DNA of 64,000 nucleotides. It comes from Aurantiochytrium sp. KH105. Its lineage: Eukaryota > Sar > Bigyra > Thraustochytrida > Thraustochytriidae. Position numbers and translations under genes: made by a program. The notes beneath the pieces are model-generated. The model was not told where the DNA came from and made no database searches. It saw only the letters and a list, made by a program, of their open reading frames with translations. Location: the NCBI GenBank assembly GCA_003116975.1, contig BGKB01000085.1:124001-188000 (forward strand). The letters run 5' to 3'. Below are positions 39,442-49,320 of this stretch, piece by piece (the first letter of the stretch is position 1; each line of letters starts with the position of its first letter).

Positions 39442-39950
39442 CGGTAGCGTGAGATGCTTCTCGTTTGAAAATTGTTTGTCTTTTAATTAACACGGAGTCC
39501 ACGAGAGAAATACATGATTTTGCGAAGGCCAATCGGCACCTAGACCCCTCCGGCTTTGATTTTTTTTTCGAATCGGTTGGTCGACCGTTCGCCCACCGGC
39601 GAGAAACGTCGATTGCCGCAGTCTTGGTCTGCAAAGTCAACTCGTTGCAAAGTTAGACCGCGGGCGCCCCGGGGCGCCCTATATAATATATGGGCAGGCG
39701 GGCGCGTGAAGGGCGGAGCAGAAGGGGGAGGGCGGCGCGCCTAACGGCGGGAGCAGACGGGGATCGCAGGGGTGCGGCGGGCTCGCGGTGCCGCCGCGGG
39801 TGTACGGGCCTTGCTGCCCAGGAAAACCTGTGAGAGGGCGCGCGGTCAAGGGTAGCCTGTGCGCGTGGTTCACGCACGGGCTTGCGCAGGAACAGGGCCA
39901 TATGGAGGCAGCTGAAGAGGCGCCGCCGCCGGTTCTGCCGTGTGGATGAT
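39442..39950. other. Intergenic region with a TATA-like element
   Basis: Between the phosphatase stop and the next plus-strand gene. A TATATAATATATG element at about 39681-39693 sits right after a GC-rich near-palindrome (GGGCGCCCCGGGGCGCCC, about 39661-39678). This is the most TATA-box-like sequence I noticed in the window, about 260 bp upstream of the next ATG. Confidence 0.45.
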
Positions 39951-40814
39951 ATGATGCGCAGCGACCAACCTGAGTACGAAGACGCGAGGGGTTTTGTCAC
40001 CCCCATTGCAGACCGCAACCAGCCAGGCTGGGCGCACCGTCCCTCACACGGGAAGCTCTACGGCGAGAAGATCGACATGGAGCCGTGGCGAGCAACTATC
40101 CGCGAGATCTTCGAGCGAGGTATCCGAGACCAAGGCGCCAAACAGTCCGCTTCACTTATTCTCGAGAGCTTGGAGAAGCACTATCCCTTCAGGATGGACA
40201 TACCGGGGGAAGCCGACATCAACACGGAGATCCAACGTCTTTTCAGACTTCAGAAGGAGGGTCGTCCTCTCGACACTCCAGCGGGCCGAGGCATGGACAA
40301 GCGCTACGTCGCCACCCTTCGAGAAGCTATCGACCAGAATCTGACAAAGGACGAGACCCTCGACTACTTTCGGAGCAAATGGGGCGCCACTGAGGCCGCG
40401 TTGACCGCGCTCGGAGGGCCAAAGCCAAGCAAGTTCCTCCAGGACAAGACCATCATCAACAAGTGGGCACAGATGCGAAGAGCTCGGCAATCCGCTGGCC
40501 ATGGGCAAGCAACGCAAAACACGCAAAGCAGCACGCAGAGCAGCACGCAAGGCAGCACGCAAGCAGAGCGTGCTCCCAAGCGGAAGCGCCACCGGCTGGA
40601 CCCGCGCTACATCGCAACGCTCCAAGAAGCACTCGAGCAATCCTTGACCACGATGGATGCCCTCCACTTCTTCCGCGAAAAGTGGGGCCAGACCGAGGCA
40701 GACTGGAATGCGATGCCAGGTGACAAGCCGGCGTTGTTTCCGGAAGACAAGCAGCTCAAGACCAAGCTCGCCAACATGAAGCATGCCCTCAAGAAGCAGA
40801 GGTCGGAGGTTTGA
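39951..40814 (+). CDS. Orphan protein with two to three helical repeats of about 65 residues
   Basis: Predicted 287-residue protein of unknown function. Two clear tandem repeats begin at about residues 116 and 218: DKRYVATLREAIDQNLTKDE, then LDYFRSKWGATEA, and DPRYIATLQEALEQSLTTMD, then LHFFREKWGQTEADW. A more divergent first copy (WRATIREIFERGIRDQ) starts near 44. Each repeat is predicted to be helical with conserved W and basic ends. The linker between copies is a Thr/Gln/Ser run with QSSTQSSTQGSTQ, encoded by a (GCAGCACGCAAA)-like minisatellite. The basic RAPKRKRHR could be a nuclear localisation signal. No transposase motif is visible. The start is the first in-frame ATG; an upstream exon is possible. 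Confidence 0.6.
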   Translation: MMRSDQPEYEDARGFVTPIADRNQPGWAHRPSHGKLYGEKIDMEPWRATIREIFERGIRDQGAKQSASLILESLEKHYPFRMDIPGEADINTEIQRLFRLQKEGRPLDTPAGRGMDKRYVATLREAIDQNLTKDETLDYFRSKWGATEAALTALGGPKPSKFLQDKTIINKWAQMRRARQSAGHGQATQNTQSSTQSSTQGSTQAERAPKRKRHRLDPRYIATLQEALEQSLTTMDALHFFREKWGQTEADWNAMPGDKPALFPEDKQLKTKLANMKHALKKQRSEV

Positions 40815-41589
40815 CGACTTGCTGACCCCAGACGTAACGATAAACAAAGATAATTCCGATGCATTTGCGCCAATCTCACTTCTACTCCGCTCATGCGGCT
40901 CGCCCACCGGCCTTGTCGCGCCTTCTACGCCCCCGCAAGGCCCGCACGGACGCTCAGGGGCTCGCAGGTCCCGGTTCTGCCTGCTTGTTCCCTAAGATGC
41001 TTCCTGATGATTAGCTGCTGATTAGGTCTTTGCCGGGCCGAAGCAATTTTGCAGGGACACCCCGCACGCCCGCGCGCTCCCGGCCGGCGTCCTCCCCCGG
41101 GGTCGCGCGCACGCTGCCGCGGCCGCGCGCCGATCGAGGCAAAGCCGGATGGGTCTGATGCCCAGGAGGCCTTCGATTATGAGGAGACGATCACGTACTT
41201 TACTCGCGAACTCCGTGTTAAAAAAAAAGCAAAGCGAAAGGTTGATGTTCTTTTGCACCAAAGGAATGAGCACCGCTTACAGAAAATTCCATTTCAGAAT
41301 AAAGATATACCTTCGATTCGATTCGATTCGATCTGCTGGTGCTAGTGTTGCTGGTGCTGCTGGTGCTGCTGGTACTGGTGCTGGTGCTGGTGCTACTGCT
41401 GGTGCTACTGCTGGTGCTGCTCCAAGAGAATGAAAAGCTTCGCTTCGCTTCGTTTCTGTCAGATAGTCACGTTTGCTGCGGGACCGCATTTTCTAAAGAA
41501 AATAAAGTAATGCTCAGAACGCCAAGGGCGCTTTTACTTTCTACTAATCATAAGTTGTCAATGAGTCAAAGGGGGAGGAAAAAAAAATC
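40815..41589. other. Convergent intergenic region with minisatellite
   Basis: Between the orphan stop and the ankyrin gene stop. It contains (GATTC)n at about 41313-41333, directly followed by a CTGGTG-type minisatellite (TGCTGGTGCTACTGC variants) at about 41334-41420. No gene recognised. Confidence 0.6.
41334..41420. repeat. CTGGTG-type minisatellite
   Basis: Short degenerate units of TGCTGGTG, TACTGGTG and TACTGCTG in tandem, about 87 bp, immediately after a five-copy GATTC array. Confidence 0.85.
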
Positions 41590-42871
41590 TCAAATCGAGT
41601 ACGCGCCAAAGTAGAGGACGGCATACACAATATAAGTCTTGTAACTGCTCTCAAAGTGCTTCAAATAGGTATCGTAGACGACGAAGCAAAGAAGCAGGAG
41701 AACCTTGAACCAAATGTGCATGTCGTAGCTCGCATGTCGGGTCTTGAAGAACTCGCCCAAGTTGCACTTGTGGAACTCGCTTTGCGATGGAAGGTGCAAG
41801 TCCTTTTCCAGCGCGCGAGCAGCTGACCACTCTTCGAGCAGTTCTCGCGTTCGTCGGTGTTCGATGACGCCCGAGTCAGATGCAACGTACTGTGGGATGC
41901 GGCCCGTTTCGAGATCTGGCTTAGCGCGCTCGAAAAGAGTGAGCAGAATTTGCATGCGCTGGTCGAAAGTTTGCCGCTTCGCGTCGGCGAGCTTTGCCGC
42001 CGCAAGAACGACTGCTGACTCGCCCTTGTCGTTGCGCGCAACATCGCTTGCACCGGCGCTCAGCAGCATCACAAGCACTTCAAGATGGCCCTTGGAAGCG
42101 GCCCGCAAGAGTGCCGTGTTACCGTGAAGATCAGTTTCCTCCAAATTCGCTCCGCGCCCAAAGAGGGCAATTACAGTACCGACATGTCCGTGCTCAGCGG
42201 CGGAAATGAGGGCCGTTTTACCTGACGAAGACTTGCCATCGATATCGATGGAACCACCTGCCTTGTCGACCATCGCCACAAGACTCTTGGTGTCTCCATG
42301 GCGGGCGAGACGAATGAGTCCACGCACGGAAGCATTCCCTGACTCGTAGTCGTCGGCCTCGTCATCACGCACTTCCGAGAGCGTGGCGAGAGGCGCGATC
42401 CGTGTGCTGGTACGGGAGTTGCTTGCACGAGAGAACGCGGTCTCGAGGTCGGCGTCGAGCTCCTCTTCGCAGAGCCGACGCGCCTCGTCACGCGTAATGT
42501 GTCCGTCGGCCTTGGTGAGTCCCCGCAGCGAGACGCGCTTCTCGTCCAGGGGCTTGCGGGCCGCTCGAGAGCGACGCTGCCCGGACGAGGAATACGAGCC
42601 CGAAGACGGTCTCCGTTTGAGACTTTCGCGGTGCGGCGTGCGGGGGGAGGAGCTTCCTATGTTTGTCATTTCCTTGACGAATCGCGACGGACTGGGGCTC
42701 GCCGAGGACGCTACCGAGGACGAGGAAGACCCCATGCGACGCAAGCGCTGCAAACGATGGACTTTGGCATTGCGCTCGTTATCGAGCTCGTCGCCGTGTT
42801 CGCGCAGCCGCTCGTTTCTCTGCCGCGCGAGCCGCCGCAACATCATGACGCCCCGCGATTTTCCGGGCGTG

Positions 42872-42903
<32 letters not shown>

Positions 42904-43191
42904 CGACCTTTCTGCGCTAGATCCGTAGCTGCTCGTACTGCTCGCACCACTGCTGCGACGCTTCTTCAGCTTCTTGCGCTTTGATTTCTTCAGGTCTCTG
43001 CTCGAGAGAGAAGACGACGGCGAGTTCCACGAGGATTCCGAGCTCTCAGAGGGCGTCCGCGTGAGCTTGCGTCGCAGAGCTTGCGTGCAGGACGCGCGTT
43101 CGTGCAGCTCCTCCATGTCGAGCATCCCGGCATCGTCGAGACCTTGACGGCTTTCCAGGTCGGGCCTTCGCCCTCGTGATTGCATCATCAT
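41590..43191 (-). CDS. Ankyrin-repeat protein with C-terminal membrane segments
   Basis: Predicted 533-residue protein. Residues 1-230 are Ser/Arg/Lys-rich and likely disordered, with a long Ser/Arg run. An acidic segment follows (EARRLCEEELDADLETAF). Ankyrin repeats cover about 290-400, with the clearest copies being SGKTALISAAEHGHVGTVIA and HGNTALLRAASKGHLEVLVM. After a polar helical stretch, two hydrophobic segments lie at the extreme C terminus (FKVLLLLCFVVYDTY and YIVYAVLYFGAYSI), and the frame ends right there. The layout resembles the ankyrin-plus-membrane start of a TRP-like channel cut short. Either this is a short membrane-tethered ankyrin protein, or further exons lie downstream on the minus strand. 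Three consecutive ATGs mark the start. Confidence 0.7.
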
Positions 43192-46191
43192 TGCAGGTCT
43201 GCTGCGTCCTTTCGTCCAAGGCCTTGTCCTAGTTCGTTTTCACGCCCACCGACGTACCTACCTACCTAGGCCACTACTACCCACCCACCTCTCAGGCAGA
43301 GATTGACGAGCTGTGTCTCCGCGACCTTGAAGTTATTCGGCGTGTCGCCTGTCGCGGTTGGCTGCTTGCTGCACGCCGAGTCGCGCCGCACCGGGCCAAG
43401 CGCCGCGGTGTGGTGGGGGCGGTGGTCTCGCTGCTGCTGCCGCTGCAGGCCGGGCTATGGCGGCGGCAGCGGCCGTGGCCGGGGGTGGTGCCGAGGATTG
43501 GCAGCCTGACGGCCGTTCACACACTACACTCCTCCTCCGAGTCCTTTTCACGCCACCCCCGCGCCGGCGCCTGCCGGGGCAGACGTGCCGCGCACGTAGA
43601 CGCGGTCGCTCTCGCGCGCGTCGAGCCGAGTGCCGCCGCTCGGAGCGGAGTCGCGTTGCTTTCGCTGCGCCAAGATCGCAGACGGCAGCTCGCCGTGGCT
43701 TGGCTTGGAGCGTCTTGGATGCGCTGGACTTGGCTGCTCGTCGAGCACGTGCAGGCTGCCCCAGGCAGTCCCAGCCCGGCCCAGCGCCAGCTAGCCAGCC
43801 TGCGCAGCGAGCGAGCGAGCGAGCGAGCGCGCGCGCGCGCCGGCAGTCTGACGCTGTGTCTCCCGCCGCGTCCTCGCCGTCGCAGTCGCCGTCGTTGTTG
43901 GCGCAGTCGCTCTTTCGATCGCGGTCTGCCCGGACACGAGCGGGCTTCGATTTGAAAACAGCAGCCTTGGATTTGAAAAAGCACTCGGAGGAAAGTTTCA
44001 GCCAGAAAGAAGGAGGGAATTTGAAAACAGGAAATCAATTTGAAAAAAGCGACTTGAACTTGGGTTGTGAACTTTGGAAAAAGAGCAGTGGCCACAGCCC
44101 ATATCAAATCCCTTTTTTTCCTCCCTGCCAGCGAAAGTGGACTCGGTCACAACTTCCGGCCGCCAGCAGACGGCGCTCGCGCGGGCGCCGTGGGATTGCG
44201 CAGCCCCGTCGCAGCGCGCTGCTGAAGCGCGGGAGGGATGAGCGAAGGAAGAAGGGTCTCGATTGGGCATGGTGGCAATGGTGGCTCGATCGCGGCCAGG
44301 CTCGATGGGACTGGTTCTCTGCGGGCCTGCAGGCCTTCCTGCCGCCTTGTGCGTTGGCGCCCTCCTGCTTGACGCTAACCGCTTTGCAGCCTGACCACTA
44401 GTCATTGGAGCAGGGCGAAAACTCAGTGGCGTTTCACTGGTAGAACTCCCCCAGTGGAGGAGGTGCGGAGAGGGCAGGAGCGAAGCCCTAACGTTGAAGG
44501 CGAGAGACGCCGAGAGCGCGATCTTGAATCCGACTTGTTCCGAATGAAGGGCGAAACCTCTTTCAATGCGAAGAAGCAGGCAGAGTACGAACCCGCGATT
44601 GCTGGTCGCGTTGCTGTTGCTCGCGCGGCCCGTCAGTGGGACCGGAAGCGGATGCCTCGCAGCTTCTTCTTCTTCTTCTTCTTCTTCTTCTTCTTTGTCT
44701 TCATCTTTTTCTGCTTCTTCATGACTCTGTAGTGATGAATGAGCGTTGCCGACCCAAATTCGTGGTCCAGGCCCCGATCGACACTTTTGTCACACCACGC
44801 CAAATCGCTTGGAACAAGAGAAACGCCCCCTTCCCCCCTTTTCTCGCTTGCAGTGCGCACTGCTCAACAGCGCATTCTCGGCTTCTTCAGTATTGCAGAA
44901 TTTTCCCTTGATCTTGGCCTCGATGCCAAAAATGCATTTAGGTTTGAATCGCATTGTCATCGGCCAACTCGAGTCCACGCTTGCGAGCTCTGCAAAGCAA
45001 GCGAGAACTCTGTCAAGTGGAGCAAATCGTGAGCTGCACCTACCTTGAGGCCTAGGAGTTCGACCATGATCGCGGTTCGAACATGAATAGTCTAGGATGC
45101 TCAAACTTCTCCTCGTACAAATCGCCGGTCCATACAAGTCGCCTACACAAATGAAGAGCGATCATGCTATGATGATGCTTAGCCGATTCGTGTGGCATTC
45201 TATCTCTTGGTCGGACAGCTTTATTCTCGTGGATTTGACGCATTTCCTGAGTCACACAGGATGAAAGGATGCTATATTCGAGTTCATCGAAATTGGCTTT
45301 GCACGATGTAGGCTTTGCAAGATGGCACTGGATGAATGCTCTTCGTTCTTTCAAAACCATTCCTTTAGCTGCATGTGGAAGTCAGAATGTACACGAACTA
45401 CACCACCATTCGCGAGAGATCTTATATACACAATCTGAGAGGAAACATGCTATCAGCATCGTGTCGTTCTTCGTCACACCAAGAGAATAAAAGGAGGCGA
45501 CGTGTTTACAAAGCTCTCCCTCTTCGTTAGAATATTTGAGAACGGGGCGCTTGCTCACGGTCGCTTGCTGCTTTCTCATTTCTTTTCCGGGCCACTCCTT
45601 CGTAAGAATCAAAAGTACGGCTTACCTTCACACGCAATGCGCATGCCGATTCACCGCGCCACAGACCCTTTCACGCATTCTCCCATCGAGAGAGAGGCCT
45701 TCTGCTGCTCTACAATAGCTTTCTCTCGTCGAACAAGGCTTGCTCACTATTCCCTAGATCGGGTGAACATTCTCTTGACCGCTCGATACCGCTGTAGAAG
45801 ATGGTGTCCAAGGGACAGGCAGCCAGACGCAAGTGGCAGCAGCAGCTAGCGAACCCATAAGATACCCCTACTTGACGCGCGTGCCTCTTTGTCATTGGTA
45901 GCAGCTGGCTGCTGGTGTGCACGCCACGTGCACCAAGGCTCTTTGCTTTGGCCCTCAAATCCCCTTGGCTGGCCGACAACCAAACACGAAACCAAACCGA
46001 AGAGCCCGGTGCACCCGCCCGCCCTCTGCGCGCGCGCGACGTGACGCGGCGTCCTCTTCATTGCCGCCGCCTTCTCCCGCGCCTGCGCAAGCGCGGGTCG
46101 TCAGCGCCGGCGTCTCGTGCTCGTGTGCGCCTTGCACGGCGGCACAGAAAGAGCACGGGCTCAAGGACAAAACCAAAAGAGCAACACGAGA
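43192..46191. other. Divergent intergenic region, 3 kb
   Basis: Between the ankyrin gene (minus) and the membrane orphan (plus). GC-rich from about 43380 to 43900 with a (GAGC)n/(GC)n tract at about 43808-43842, then a cluster of four ATTTGAAAA motifs (43950-44046), a (TTC)n tract at about 44663-44697, and an A+T-richer stretch at about 44750-45850. No conserved protein seen on either strand. Confidence 0.45.
43950..44046 (+). promoter_or_regulatory. Cluster of four ATTTGAAAA motifs
   Basis: Exact ATTTGAAAA at 43950-43958, 43971-43979, 44019-44027 and 44038-44046, followed by weaker relatives. Such an A+T-rich repeated motif inside a GC-rich flank is conspicuous. Function unknown. Confidence 0.35.
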
Positions 46192-47028
46192 ATGACGTCG
46201 ATCGACGAAGCCCCGGCGGTAACCGTATCAATCTATGACAGGGAAAAGGCGAGGGCAGAGCGTAGACAAGTCCACCGCGAGGTGAGAGGAAAATATCTTG
46301 GTAAGAAGAGTGACTCTCTCGTGCTCAATGTCTTTGCTTCGTCATCGGAGATTATCTTCTCGTTTCTTGTTGGTATCCAAATCCTCGAAGAGGACATTAC
46401 CACCGGAGCTGTGGTTGTAGCGCTCAGCGTACTGCTCTTCGGGGTGCTAGTCATTTGGCTCCACTACAAGCAGTACCACCATGATGACTTTGAGTGCGAT
46501 CGATCTTCGCAACGATTCAATGCTATTGCTCTGATAGCTGCTGTTATTGGCCTCCTACTATACCCAGATGTAAAGTCACGTGTGATTCAAGATCCAGGCA
46601 ATATCATCTTTCTCATTCAAGGTACCATCACCGATTGCTACGGCACCTACATCGTCTCGAACATGTGGTCGACATTTGAACAAAGGGCGGGAGAAAAGTC
46701 TTGGTCGTGGGCAAGAGCTTGCAAGGACTACATCTTTCTTGCCACATGGGGAAGTTTTATGGCCTTGCTTGCAACTTCACAATTCATCATTTGCGCTTGT
46801 TGGTTGCCGGACAACTGGTACATGTGCTGCGTAGATCTCAATGAAAGGGAGGACTTCGAGGAGGCGGATGAAGAAACGGGTGACGCAAGAGTCCATCCCA
46901 ATCGCCCCGGCTCCCCTCCTCTTCATCATTACGTCAATGAACACGATTTGAGCTTTTCAAGTCTATTGAGTACGATGCTTTTCTGCACCGAGGTTGACCT
47001 GATTGCGATTGTAATTCTCTTTTACTGA
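46192..47028 (+). CDS. Multispan membrane protein of unknown function, 278 residues
   Basis: No family recognised. A short charged N terminus is followed by about six hydrophobic segments, at roughly residues 48-66, 70-92, 105-122, 137-155, 180-205 and 255-278. Notable sequence features are HYKQYHHDDFECD after the second span, a CACWLPDNWYMCC cysteine cluster after the fifth span, and an acidic loop (EREDFEEADEE) before the last one. The protein ends within the last hydrophobic segment (AIVILFY). The start is the first true ATG (context GAATGA). GATAATAAAT at about 47063-47072 may be a polyadenylation signal, some 35 bp after the stop. Confidence 0.65.
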   Translation: MTSIDEAPAVTVSIYDREKARAERRQVHREVRGKYLGKKSDSLVLNVFASSSEIIFSFLVGIQILEEDITTGAVVVALSVLLFGVLVIWLHYKQYHHDDFECDRSSQRFNAIALIAAVIGLLLYPDVKSRVIQDPGNIIFLIQGTITDCYGTYIVSNMWSTFEQRAGEKSWSWARACKDYIFLATWGSFMALLATSQFIICACWLPDNWYMCCVDLNEREDFEEADEETGDARVHPNRPGSPPLHHYVNEHDLSFSSLLSTMLFCTEVDLIAIVILFY

Positions 47029-47360
47029 CGTTCCGTTTTGCCTGGTTACTTCTTTTCAAGAAGATAATAAATACAATCTGATCTTTTACAATGCGGTTCA
47101 AAGTTTTTCGAAGGATCCACAATTGGTAGTGCACGCTCATCATAATGTGCGCCGTGCACAAAGACAGCGCACCCTCTCTTCTTCTTTTCTTTTTTTTTTA
47201 AGCTGCACTACATGCAGCAGAATCACGCCAGAATGTACATCATTTACAGAAAGCTTCACACATGCATGGCAACACAGGTCAAAAGTAAGTGCTTGTCCAA
47301 CGACGATGCTGGAATTCTGAGATATGGATGGAGTCCATGTGTTCAACCCAAGCTTCGTCT
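47029..47360. other. Convergent intergenic region
   Basis: A+T-rich 3' flank shared by the membrane orphan (plus) and the acidic orphan (minus). T-run at about 47187-47200. No gene seen. Confidence 0.5.
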
Positions 47361-47891
47361 TCAAGCAGCGTCGGCTTTTTTTGCTTCTGCGCGGCCCAAA
47401 TAACTCTTCTCGTCCGTTTCCCCCTGGTCCGTCTTACTTGGCCCTAGTATAAAGAGCTTGCCACCGGGTTTGCAAAGGTCTGGGTAAGCGGTGCGCCATT
47501 CTTCGACACTCGCCGGCTGTGTCATGGCATGCGAGACGCCGTCGCGAACGTTCGCGTACGGATCGTCTTCATCGTCGCCGTAGCCACCATGGCTGCTAGT
47601 ATTGCTGCTGCTGCTACTGCTGCTGCTTTCTTTCCTCCCTTCAAGTGGCTCGAGGCCCTGCAGTTGTCGCTCTAGCTTGCGCAAGGTTTCCTCGAGCTCA
47701 CGGCCAGTCTCTAGATTAAGGCGCTCAAGCTGCGCCTCGAAGGACATACCAGCAGCAAATTCAATGTCGTCATCAATCTCCTCACCGCTGCCATCGTGTT
47801 GAATGAAAAATTCATCATCCTGGTCGACCACTTTGAGCAGGTCAGCAGCGAACTTTTCAAGCTGCCGCTTCTCCTCCTCGTCGTCGTCCAT
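47361..47891 (-). CDS. Small acidic protein, 176 residues, function unknown
   Basis: Not recognised. An acidic N terminus (MDDDEEEKRQLEKFAADLLK) leads into a helical region with heptad character (about residues 50-85, FEAQLERLNLETGRELEETL), a Ser run, an acidic Gly/Asp loop, and a C-terminal segment with WRTAYPDLCKPGGKLFILG that looks like a folded motif. It has no signal peptide or membrane span. Start context is GCGATGG. It diverges from the small basic gene at 48236. Possibly a cofactor that works through helical contacts, but this is a guess. Confidence 0.55.
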   Translation of the reverse strand: MDDDEEEKRQLEKFAADLLKVVDQDDEFFIQHDGSGEEIDDDIEFAAGMSFEAQLERLNLETGRELEETLRKLERQLQGLEPLEGRKESSSSSSSSNTSSHGGYGDDEDDPYANVRDGVSHAMTQPASVEEWRTAYPDLCKPGGKLFILGPSKTDQGETDEKSYLGRAEAKKADAA

Positions 47892-48235
47892 CGCTAAAAA
47901 CCAAAACGCTTGCTCGTCCGTCAGCTTTTAAGAAGAGAGGCAAAAGACGCTCGTCGCTTCGCCGCAACCGACACGTTCATGCACACAAGAATCTTCTCGC
48001 GGTAGCGCCTTTTCGTCGTCGGCGTTGTCGTCGCCGTTGTTGTCGCCGTTGTTGTTGCTCTTAGGCACCAGCAGCAGCGGTCAAGCAGATCTGCATTCAA
48101 CTCAGCTGGCCGTCTTGAACCACCACCGCTTGCTTGTCCGCTCGCTCGCTCGCGACGCAGTTGCCCAGGAGCAGCAGAGCGGAGCGACGCGAGCGCGGGC
48201 TTCGTCAGCCGCGTGCCGCCGCGCGAAGAGGAAAG
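47892..48235. other. Divergent promoter region
   Basis: A 344-bp spacer between two small genes. It contains GTCGTCGCCGTTGTT-type triplet repeats at about 48016-48056. No other feature seen. Confidence 0.45.
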
Positions 48236-49225
48236 ATGCCGCGGTCGCCGCGCAAGAGAGTCCGCGCGCTCAAGGTCGAGCCCGCAACGGCGTCAGCCAA
48301 GCTCGTCAAGGAGGAGGACATCGCCAAGTCGGCGCAGCACCAAGGCCTGAAGCGGCCGCGGCCACGCTGCGAGGGCTGCCTCGTCAAGTCCGCAGGGGAA
48401 GGTACGTGGAATGTTCGAACGGAGACGCCGTCGCCGGCGCTGCCAACGATGCCGGGGGAGAAGATCCGCGCGATTAATGTCATGCCTGGCAGGCAGGAGC
48501 GCGCCGTGCATAACACGCCCTTCATGCATGACCTGCCAATTGTGCATGACACGCCGTTTGTGCATGACACGCCGTTTGCACATGACACTCGATTTATATG
48601 ACATCCTATTCCGTACGGGAAACTGACGTCCATAACGTGACCTTTGCTACCCTTTCTCACGGTGCTCAATCCCCCATTTTAAAACTCCACGATAGCATGC
48701 GCACGCACGAGATGTATTGACTGCTGCAAGGCTGTAAAGAGCGAGATGAAGTCGGCCGCAGCGGGAAAAAAGGGATCCTCAGTATCGCAAGCCAATAGTC
48801 GCGCTGCCGCCACCACTGACGTCGAGTGCAGGTTTCACGACAAAGTAGACGCTCTTCTTCTGGGCTGGATTGAAGGATACCAGGAGCGCGCCACCTTGCG
48901 AAGCGATCCGACACGTCTGCCACGAGGCCAGCACGTCGACAAGCTCTTTGAACACGAGGGCGACACAGCCTGCCTCTTTTCCATCAAGGATCTTCTTGCA
49001 TCCACCGCGTACAAGCGCTGGAAGCCGGCCACCATTTCGCAGTCCCGCATGAGCAAGTGGCACATTGAGACGCAATTCCGGCGCCACGATACAGAATCCC
49101 GCGCACAGCGCTTCAAGCGTGTCCTCAAACGCATCCAGACCCAGCATGGCATCAGTGAATCGGACCCTGGTGCTGACGTTGCCGACACGATCGCTGCTGC
49201 AAATGCAAGCAATAAGGCCCCCTGA
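48236..49225 (+). CDS. Small basic protein, probable two-exon gene (209 residues), function unknown
   Basis: Proposed exons: 48236-48401 and 48762-49225, with donor GTACGT at 48402 and acceptor CCGCAG ending at 48761. The join keeps frame (630 nt) and reads KSAGE-AGKKGSS. Exon 1 encodes a basic Arg/Lys N terminus (MPRSPRKRVRALK) and RCEGC. Exon 2 encodes a soluble domain with conspicuous Trp residues (LLLGWIEGYQER, YKRWKPATISQ, MSKWHIETQF) and a basic end. The domain is not recognised. Without splicing, exon 1 runs on to a stop at 48599-48601 and gains five HDTPFV-like repeats, while exon 2 could start alone at 48746. The donor matches the window's other intron, which favours splicing. Confidence 0.5.
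48508..48597 (+). repeat. Five-copy 18-bp minisatellite inside the proposed intron
   Basis: Units of 18 bp (consensus GCATGACACGCCGTTTGT) at 48508, 48526, 48544, 48562 and 48580. Copies 3 and 4 differ by one base. The unit length is a multiple of three and it reads as HDTPFV in the exon 1 frame. Confidence 0.9.
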
Positions 49226-49320
49226 TTGTTCTTCTCGCAAACGCTTGTGCAGCAAAACAAAGGCATTCTTGCCTAAAAACAAAAAATTATTGACAATGTG
49301 CTTGTTTGATTGGGATTTCC

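Noticed and set aside
39951-40814. The repeat orphan as a transposase
   Set aside because: No DDE/DDD triad, no tyrosine recombinase motif, and no terminal inverted repeats were seen around it.
43358-44401. Plus-strand frame of about 347 residues
   Set aside because: Arg/Ser/Ala-rich with (GC)n and (GAGC)n repeat products, no domain, and several competing frames of similar length.
45040-45110. GGTTCGAA motif near 45071 as the T-arm of a tRNA
   Set aside because: No matching acceptor, D-arm or anticodon stem could be folded around it by eye.
48508-48597. The 18-bp array as a CRISPR-like array
   Set aside because: Units are directly adjacent without spacers, in a eukaryotic gene context; it is a minisatellite.
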